Source: Viscum album (Eukaryota; Streptophyta; Magnoliopsida; Santalales; Viscaceae). From it: DNA of 64,000 bases. The notes beneath the pieces are model-generated. The model had not been told where the DNA came from and did not search any database. It was given only the letters and a program-made list of their open reading frames with translations. This document shows positions 57,740-64,000 of the stretch, in pieces. The first letter of the stretch is position 1, and each line of letters begins with the position of its first letter. A program made the position numbers and the translations under genes. Location of the stretch: NCBI GenBank assembly GCA_963277665.1, contig OY728159.1:1021777343-1021841342 (forward strand). Reading direction: 5' to 3'.

Positions 57740-58307
57740 GTCTGCCTTGTAGGGCCTCAATGGTAAGGAAGATGACAACTTCATGCCACACGATCATTTA
57801 AGTCAGGTATTAGGTGAGGAGCACCCAGGGAGAGTACGATGTCGACCAGGGAAAAACATCATCCACTCTAAGTATTGGTCGTCATCGGGCTCCTATCAAG
57901 CCTCCCAGACCTCTAAGATGGAAATCGCTCGTGTTGAAGTAGCTAAGGAAAAGAAAATAGTTTTGGAGGAGCGTGAAAGAAGTAAGTTGATGACCGAACA
58001 TTTCATGAAAGCTATGGAAGTTTTGGGTCAGTAACTTCCATTAGAGGCTATTGCTACTTTTGAAGAATATATGGCATCAATAATCTCTTTAAATGATGTG
58101 TCAGGTGATTCCAATGAGGGTCGTAGTGTAAATGAATGTGGTGGAGATAGAGCTGTTGGTGGTGAGGATTTTGTTAATGCTGCTATTGGTGATGAGGCTG
58201 CTGACGATGTTGCTGATGATGTTGATGATGTTGATAATGATGGACATGGATATGGGGATGGGGATGTTGGTGATGGGGGGATATTAATCCCCTCCATTTT
58301 TACTTAG
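57740..58307 (+). pseudogene. CACTA-2 Ptta/En/Spm-type transposase relic, C-terminal exon
   Basis: LSQVLGEEHPGRVRCRPGKN (57799-57858), then MEIARVEVAKEKKIVLEERE (57918-57977), the coiled-coil-like Glu/Lys/Arg helix that ends these proteins, then KLMTEHFMKAMEVLG. A second frame, 58071-58307, adds MASIISLNDVSGDSNE and an Asp/Gly/Ala-rich acidic tail (ADDVADDVDDVDND, GYGDGDVGDG) before a stop. The tail resembles that of CACTA-1. This exon is among the better preserved pieces in the old part of the window. Confidence 0.8.
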
Positions 58308-58310
58308 TTG

Positions 58311-58755
58311 GGAGACTTATATATGTAATTTAATAACTTTAATTGAATCTTTGTATGGATGATAATGGTTAATTTGTTTTATTCTAAAAAGTTACATATA
58401 TATTTTCACATGCATTTACATAAATCTAACATTATAATCCTTAGTCATGCATATGTGTAAGTGATTCCATTACTACCATATAATACTTAGCTCTAAATGA
58501 TATCCCATATAGTTACATTGTATTCCATTTATTATCTCTTTATTTTTCATAAATTATTGAATTGACAAGTCTAAATTAATGTAGGTAAAAATGGAATATA
58601 TTCCCCAGTTTTTATTTCTAAAATTTCAATTTTGTAAAATCTGAGGTAGTTATATTGATTGAACTGGTTGGGTTTTTTGAGATCCCAATTCCTAGAATGA
58701 TATGGTAAATGATAGAGATTTTTTTTGGGTTTATAGGTAGCATTATAAGAAGGGT
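58311..58755. other. AT-rich sequence 3' of CACTA-2 coding region
   Basis: Contains no gene. It should hold the 3' untranslated and subterminal region of CACTA-2, but no clear subterminal repeats are visible. Confidence 0.4.
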
Positions 58756-59078
58756 GTCGGGGGGCTGGGTGTAGGGGGTGGGGCTAAGTGTAGGGGGGTG
58801 GGATTTGGTGGAGGGGGAGGGGGGAGGGGGGCTGGGTGCAGGGGATGGGGCTGGGTGAAAGGGGAGGGAGGGACTGGGTGCTGGAGGGTAAGGCTGGGTG
58901 TTGGGGGAGGGGGAGGGGTGGGTGCTGGGGGGGGGTGTAGGGGGGAAGGGGTGCTGGGGGGTGGGGTTGGGTGTAGGGGGAGGGGCAGGGGGTAGTGGGG
59001 GTGAAGGTGGGGGTGCGGGGGGGGGGGGGGGGGCAGGGTGCAGGGGGTGGGGCTGGGTGTAGGGGGAGGGGGTGGGGA
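58756..59078 (+). repeat. G-run minisatellite with strong G-quadruplex potential
   Basis: Over 320 bases nearly every unit has the form GGGGCTGGGTGTAGGGGGTG or a variant (GGGCTGGGTGCAGGGGATG, GGGTGCTGGGGGG), about 16-22 bases each, with G runs up to 18 near 59017-59034. The minus strand is correspondingly Pro-rich in two overlapping frames (59146-58784 and 59100-58618), which are by-products. It ends abruptly where the Gyp-D LTR begins. Confidence 0.85.
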
Positions 59079-59950
59079 TGTAAAGACCTGTAAATTTCAA
59101 GGGAATTTTTTTTTCTTAATTTCTTTTGGATTTTACAAGTACTCATTTTCTAACGGCACCTGATTTCGAGGCTCGGTGTGCCCGAAATCAATTTCCAAAG
59201 TTTAGCTCAGGTACGTTCAGTGAAAGAACGAGCGGGTTTTCCTAACTTTTGAACTGGTGCTCGGAATCGAAATCCGAGGGCACCAATGGAATCGTAGTGC
59301 CAATAGTTGCTTAGGAACACCTTTTCTGGAGTTGTGTTTGCTCGGGTGAGGTTATTAAATAAATGGGTTAACTAAAGATTGAAATAAAAATTTGTGCCAC
59401 AATTTTTATTTTCTATTCTAAGTAGTTTATAACCTATGCATGGAGGTTGGAGTGGGACCCACTACATCCTAACTCCACTAGGTAGGATATTAGTGAAGTG
59501 GGGCCCACATGGGCCCCACCCCTTCAAACCCCTTAAAACCTCCCTCGTGCATTTAATTGTGTAACACACCCGCACCCCCTTTTAATGACAGGTCAACTCT
59601 CCCAATTTAATGGACTGTTAAAGGCTCTTCAATTAATTTAATTAATTGAATGGGATCTTTTTAAAATTTTAAATTTAATGTCGGCATGCATGTGTATTAA
59701 TAAAATAAGAGAATTTCTTATTTTATTGGGGGTTGATTCGTTGTGTGGAAACAAGGAGAGGACTCTTTCACTCTGAAGAACATCTTCTTCCTCGTCGAAG
59801 AATGCGAAGAACGCCGAGTCTACGATGAAGAACTCCATCACCGCAAGGGAATTGTCGTGTCGTTTCCTCTCCTCTCTGCAGCCAGTAATAGATGCCTTCT
59901 TCAGAGAATGATGATGCGCAACATCCTTCTTCGGGAAAACAATACAGCTT

Positions 59951-60025
59951 CATCTTCCGCGACGCCATCTTCTGTGATGCCATCTTCCGCGATATCGTCT
60001 TCCACGACGTCCTTTTCCCGCGACG
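59951..60025 (+). repeat. Tandem array of 15 bases, five copies, in the Gyp-D LTR
   Basis: CATCTTCCGCGACGC, CATCTTCTGTGATGC, CATCTTCCGCGATAT, CGTCTTCCACGACGT and CCTTTTCCCGCGACG follow each other exactly every 15 bases. Differences are mostly C/T at CpG or CHG sites. Confidence 0.9.
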
Positions 60026-61200
60026 AACCTCGTTCGACGACTTTATCAAGGTAGGGGTTTGAGTTCAAATTTAATTGATTAAATTTGTGCCTTGTTAAGT
60101 CTTGAAATCATGTGTTGATTTTTTCCAAATGATAACACCTAACGTGGAGGGCGTGGTCCGAACAAACACGGCCCGACAACCCACCACAATTTGATTGTTG
60201 ATGTGCAGATTTACGGACTACGATGGAACAGACCGCAATGGAAATTCGAAGTTTACGCAGTGAAGTTCGGGTCCCGTAATGACCCCAGGAACAGACGGTG
60301 GGTAAAACGGACCACTGGTGTGCGTCCGGTGGTCCGTGGAAAGCGGCATTGGTGCGCCGCTGGAGAAGACCACCGCGACTGAGTCGCGGCAGACCAGAAC
60401 AGCATTTCTGTTCCAGATTTTGGGGCAGCGGCGTGACATTAAAGCCGTGCCGGATCGCTGGATGACCAGGGGGGACAGCGCCACCCCCCTTCCGCGTCTG
60501 CTCAGCCAGTGCCGAGCCACCCACGCCGGGCCAGGCCACCCGCGCCGGGCCGGACCCGGACCCGGGTCGGGTCGACCCGGTTCATGCCGACCCCGGGGGT
60601 TCTGGGCCGGGTCGGTCCGGGCCCAAACCCCCTTAAATCTGGACAAGTTCTTTTAAATACTCGTAACTTGGGATACGGACCTCCGATTGACGCAACGTCA
60701 GTTGTGATGCGATCCTTGGATCGAGATGGTCGTTTCGGTATATTACAATCAAGGTTTTAGAGAACTTTGGGAACGGCCGGGTTGGTTCGAACACAAAACC
60801 AACCAGGCCCTCGGAGCGAAAACACTTACAATTTGAACTCCGGACGTCTGATTGACGTGTCGTCAACTTTGTTGGATTCCTATTAGTGAGATGGACCTTT
60901 TGGCTTAATCCGCTTGAGGTTTGGATGCATTTGGAGTACGGTTGGGTTGGTTTTGACTTAAAAACCAACCAGGCCCCTGGAACGAAAAAGCCAATAACTC
61001 TCAGACCGGGCGTCCGATTGATGCACCGTCTGTCACGTTGCGTTCTTTTTGTCAAGAAGGAACCTTGGGATACATCAAATCCGGACTACGTGTTAGTTGA
61101 TGTAACTACCCCCTTGGCTTGTGGAGCGGACCCTCCTGGAATCGAGCATGCTGTGTGCGGAAACCCTAGAGCTGGCTGCGACTGTGACGACGATGACGAC

Positions 61201-61320
61201 TACACTGAAATCCTCAGTGGGTTCGGCAGCGACGACGACTGCACTAAAAACCTCTATGGGTTCGGCAGTTATGATGACCGTACTGAAATCCTCTGTGGGT
61301 TCGACGACGATGACTACTAT
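61201..61320 (+). repeat. Tandem array of 39 bases, three copies, in the Gyp-D LTR
   Basis: ACTGAAATCCTCAGTGGGTT (61204), ACTAAAAACCTCTATGGGTT (61243) and ACTGAAATCCTCTGTGGGTT (61282) each start a 39-base unit that also contains GACGACGA words. The period is 13 codons, so the accidental frame stays open through the array. Confidence 0.9.
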
Positions 61321-61321
61321 T

Positions 61322-61490
61322 CTTGTATCCTACGTGGGTCCGGCAGTACTACTGTTCTTGTATCCTACGTGGGTCCGACAGTATTTGACTTTGTACTTGT
61401 ATCCTACATGGGTCCGACAGAGTAGCTGGTCTTGTATCCTACGTGGGTCCGACAGCTTAGCTGGTCTAGTATATTACGTGGGTCTCAGCT
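61322..61490 (+). repeat. Tandem array of 35 or 39 bases, five copies, in the Gyp-D LTR
   Basis: CTTGTATCCTACGTGGGTCC units start at 61322, 61357, 61396, 61431 and 61466, giving spacings 35, 39, 35 and 35. Each carries GGCAG or GACAG after the core. The CCTAC...GGGT core resembles the CCTC...GGGT core of the preceding 39-base array, so the two may share an origin. Confidence 0.9.
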
Positions 61491-62335
61491 TAGATGAATC
61501 AGTGGTTACATCTGACCATCTCTATCACCTTACGAATAAGTATACCTGTGTGAGCTGAGTCTTGACTTTCAATCTTTATCTTCGATTTGATTGACTTGCT
61601 TTACTATGTGGATTGGTTTGTGTTATCCTTTGTGGGTTGGTTGTGCTGTCCTGCGTGGACTAGTTTGAACTTGGGCTCAGATGTTGGAGTCGAACTGGAA
61701 TTGGTGACTTAGGTATATGTATGGGCATATACCTAAGTAGTGTTGGTTGTTACTTCGTGATTGTATCTTTCCTTTGTGGATTATCCATTGTGGATTCTGG
61801 AGACCTTCGGGGTCTCGGGGTGCCTACTGAGTAGTGTATACTCACCTCTGCACGGGTTATGCCCACACTACATTGTGTTGGATGCAGATGATGGACATCG
61901 CTGATCGTGGTTGAGGCTTGTGGAGCAAGATGGTACCTGGAGGTGGACCACTGGGCGGGACGTACACGGAGCGGATGGTTAGACCCAAGGAGCTGAGGAG
62001 ACTATCTGTACCCACCCTTCAAGTGGGATTTCCGGTGGACTGCTCTACATTTCTGCTTCACTTTTCAGTTGCTGTACTTTCTTCCCAGTTGTACTTTAAT
62101 TTCAGTTTGGGTTTGTATTCTGGCCCACTTACTCTTCCGCACTTACTTTTGTACCCAGTTTTACTTAGTGTTTACTTCTGCTGGCTTACTCTGTGCTATT
62201 TGTTTACTTTATAAAGGCAATTCCTTCCCTTTTTATCAGGATTTACGCCTTTGGTGCTAGTCGCTAGCCCCTGGCCTATGGAATGCGGGCTTGGGGTAGT
62301 CACGACACGGGTCCTGAGGACAGTTCGTGACAAAT

Positions 62336-62347
62336 TGGTATCAAAGG
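62336..62347 (+). other. Primer-binding site of Gyp-D
   Basis: TGGTATCAAAGG, three bases after the LTR end, matches the initiator tRNA-Met site TGGTATCAGAGC at 10 of 12 bases. Confidence 0.8.
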
Positions 62348-62610
62348 ATTTTGGTTCTACCGCAGAACTCAGGACTATGATCTTTCTTCTATGTGAATCA
62401 ATAGTGTTAAGGGTATTGAGTGTGGTTATCAGTACAGGGAGTCCAGTGTTGGTGTGGCGGCCGACGTATCCATACACCAGGACCCTGACTTCTGATTTTC
62501 GACTAAGTTCACAAAAACATTGATTGAATGTGTGTTTCAAGGTTTTCTTTGTGATTACGTTGTGTCAGCTCACCAGGTATACTATATTGACCATGGTGCT
62601 CCTGTTTCTT
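62348..62610 (+). other. Gyp-D leader
   Basis: Untranslated leader between the primer-binding site and gag. Overlapping short frames on both strands (62196-62540 minus, 62251-62523 plus) have no recognised product. Confidence 0.6.
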
Positions 62611-63570
62611 TTCAGGATGTCCCCAAAACCATAGGCAGCTAGAGTTCTGAGCTTTGTGCGAGACGACAACTCACCGAGTGATGAGGCCTCGGTGTAGGGA
62701 CCTTTTACAGCGGGGCACCAGCGGTACCTCTACCCGCCGAGCCACCGATGCCACCAGCCACAACCGTTGAGAGTGCATGTCGCCTTAGTGCACTTCATGA
62801 GTTCTAGTGTCAAAGGCCGCCCAGGTTCCACAGGGAGATGGATCCTCAGGCCTCCAAGGATTGACTGGAGGCTGTAGTTCGAGTTTTTAGGCTAGTGGGG
62901 ACACCAGCTGACCTCATGGTGATCCTTCCAGCGAGCCTCCTGCACGCGGTGATAGGCAGATTGTGGAGCTTTATGCTCTAGGTTCATGATGAAGCATCTC
63001 TTCTCTAGACAGACTTTGAGAGCCTCTTTCTATCAGAGTTCGTCCCATCCACCCTCCGTGAGGTGCGCATCCAGGAGCTACTATAGCTGCGGCAGGGCAG
63101 CATGATGGTAGCCCAGTACTCGGCGAGATTTACCGATCTCTCGCGCTATTCGACAGACATGGTACGAGACCCATTCTTTCGGGCCCGGACCTTCAAGTAG
63201 GGACCGAGGCATGAGATCAGGGAATCGATGGTCTCCCTCAACATTCGACACAGGCAGTAATACTAGAGCGAGCCCTTATCATAGAGAGATTTCTTGATGA
63301 ACCTACTCTAGCAGCGAGACCTACCGCGAGGAGGCACGTAGTAGGGTCTTCTGCAGCTGGCAGTCAACAGATGTCACATGGGTCCTAGGGGACCAGACCA
63401 GTAGCCGAATGACCTCAGGACACTATCTAAGAGGTGCGGGGCACATGGCGTAGAGCCAGCCTTCCGAGGAGCAGACAGTGCTACGCATGCGGCGGGCAGG
63501 GCCACAAGGCTCATGACTGCCCGACCCGCTGTTCAGAGGAGAAACAAACGATTGAGGGACCACCCAGGCA
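62611..63570 (+). pseudogene. Gyp-D gag, recently inactivated
   Basis: After ATG 62619 the frames give DPQASKD (62842), VVRVFRLVGTPADLMVILPA, FLSEFVPSTLREVRIQELL, GSMMVAQYSARFTDLSRYS and RARTFK. This is the gypsy gag domain, with the family's Gln or Arg codons replaced by TAG or TGA at several points. A frameshift near 63255 leads into VILERALIIERFLDEPTLAA. The zinc knuckle CYACGGQGHKAHDC (63479-63520) is a perfect CX2CX4HX4C. Most lesions are single C-to-T changes. Confidence 0.88.
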
Positions 63571-63736
63571 GAGGTAGAGGGTCGACCGTGGCGGTCTATA
63601 GGGAGAAGGAGGACGAGGCAGAGAAGCTGGCCGGGTAGCAGGTGGTGGGAGACACTTTGCGGCTTTACCACCACCACCACCAGGAGGCCCACGCCGACCA
63701 CGGGGAGCTGGCAGGCAGAGACAAGATCAGCTTTAG

Positions 63737-64000
63737 GCAGTGGAGGCCTATGACCATGGCATGCCAGAGATGATTCGAGGTACTATATGTGTCTACTCCA
63801 CCCTTACTGCAGTTCTTATAGACACTGGAGCGAGTCATTATTTTATTTCTGCTTCCCTTGTTCGGAGCTCGGAGATTCGGACAGAGCCGTTGGCTCGATC
63901 CTTACTGCTAGAGACTCCTACGGGAGCAGACTTGATGATTACACACTGGTGCTGGCAATGTGAGCTTACTCTAGGAGGTGAGAGCTTCGACTGGGATCTT
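63737..64000 (+). CDS. Gyp-D protease start of pol (partial, cut by window end)
   Basis: The open frame runs from just after TAG 63734-63736 to the last base. It reads VEAYDHGMPEMIRGTICVY, STLTAVLIDTGASHYFIS and TEPLARSLLLETPTGADL. VLIDTGASHYFIS is the retroviral-type aspartic protease active site (catalytic Asp of DTGAS at 63821-63835), with the HSFIS-like flap lead typical of plant gypsy elements. The protease releases the mature Gag and Pol proteins in the cytoplasmic particle. The upstream TAG is one C-to-T change from CAG. Reverse transcriptase would follow outside the window. Confidence 0.88.

Larger units (their letters stand above)
46229..58310 (+). mobile_element. CACTA-2: large plus-strand CACTA (En/Spm) element with two transposase genes
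   Basis: It opens with CACTACTGGAAAAGG at 46229 and then has a GC-rich leader, a TNP2 relic (52145-55640) and a Ptta/En/Spm-type relic (56151-58307), the canonical order. No 3' terminus (CCAGTAGTG) was found after 58307. The end may lie beyond the young gypsy element that starts at 59079, or may be lost. The 5.4-kb AT-rich gap between leader and TNP2 is long and probably includes other insertions, so assigning the 46229 terminus to this TNP2 is probable, not proven. Confidence 0.7.
59079..62332 (+). repeat. Gyp-D 5' LTR
   Basis: It starts TGTAAAGACCTGTAAATT at the edge of the G-run array and ends CAGTTCGTGACA before AAT and the PBS. It includes three tandem arrays (59951-60025, 61201-61320, 61322-61490). 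The motif GCCTACTGAGTAGTGTATAC followed by TCACC lies at 61823-61848. An Arg/Pro-coding GC-rich stretch lies at 60480-60640. Long overlapping frames on both strands (for example 60886-61425 and 60108-60646) are not genes. No partner LTR is in the window, so the start is judged from the TG...CA rule and sequence change. Confidence 0.8.
59079..64000 (+). mobile_element. Gyp-D: young Ty3/gypsy element, 5' part, runs off the right edge
   Basis: A 3.25-kb LTR (TGTAAAGACC to GTTCGTGACA), a primer-binding site, gag with a canonical zinc knuckle and an in-frame protease (DTGAS) follow in order. CpG-rich, GC-richer sequence and recognisable codons show it is much younger than everything to its left. 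It still carries stop codons in gag, mostly one C-to-T step from Gln or Arg codons. Its reverse transcriptase, integrase and 3' LTR lie beyond the window. The five bases GGGGA (59074-59078) are the predicted left target duplication. Confidence 0.92.

Noticed and set aside
58618..59146. Two long proline-rich minus-strand frames
   Set aside because: They are translations of the C-rich strand of the G-run minisatellite.
60108..60646. Arg/Pro-rich frames on both strands (143, 142 and 112 codons)
   Set aside because: They overlap each other in a GC-rich part of the Gyp-D LTR and match no family.
60886..61425. 179-codon plus-strand open frame
   Set aside because: It lies wholly inside the Gyp-D LTR and stays open because the 39-base array keeps frame; no similarity to any protein was seen.

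Overview
This is plant nuclear DNA made almost entirely of transposable elements nested in one another. No intact host gene, rRNA gene or functional tRNA gene was recognised. The families present (plant Ty3/gypsy elements with LTRs of 2-4 kb, Ty1/copia, CACTA elements with both TNP2 and Ptta/En/Spm-type transposase relics, and a SINE-like unit) indicate an angiosperm. The density and age of the nested repeats suggest a large, repeat-rich genome; that last point is inference and the species cannot be named from the sequence.

Two composition regimes are visible. From 1 to about 58.7 kb the DNA is very AT-rich, CpG is rare, and every coding relic is riddled with stops and frameshifts. From 59.08 kb onward the DNA is GC-richer with many CpGs, because a much younger Ty3/gypsy element begins there (LTR 59079-62332, then PBS, gag and protease, cut by the window end).

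Layout. 1-2638: 5' part of a minus-strand CACTA element (CACTA-3) with a TNP2 relic. 2639-20331: an old minus-strand gypsy element (Gyp-B) whose 3' LTR is split by a plus-strand gypsy element (Gyp-A, 3014-14336, LTRs of about 4.2 kb, target duplication AGTAT). 20620-23090: a very AT-rich block flanked by hairpins. 23150-27368: relic CACTA-1 with a Ptta/En/Spm-type transposase and a clear 3' terminus. 27369-38400: a minus-strand copia element, gag to reverse transcriptase, interrupted in its integrase by Gyp-C (28528-36602, target duplication TACCA) and cut in its reverse transcriptase by the CACTA-1 end. 39.6 kb: a SINE-like unit. 42.4 kb: an orphan LTR/primer-binding-site junction. 43.2-43.9 kb: a diverged minisatellite. 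46229 to about 58.3 kb: CACTA-2 with a 5' terminus, GC-rich leader, TNP2 and Ptta/En/Spm-type genes. 58756-59078: a G-run minisatellite. 59079-64000: young Gyp-D.

The most solid results are the nested-insertion reconstructions, since termini, target duplications and protein reading frames agree independently. The more novel leads are a gag-only long-LTR element (Gyp-C), a CpG-retaining conserved island inside the decayed Gyp-A LTRs, a shared hairpin-like motif in the LTRs of three different gypsy families, and several unusual tandem arrays.
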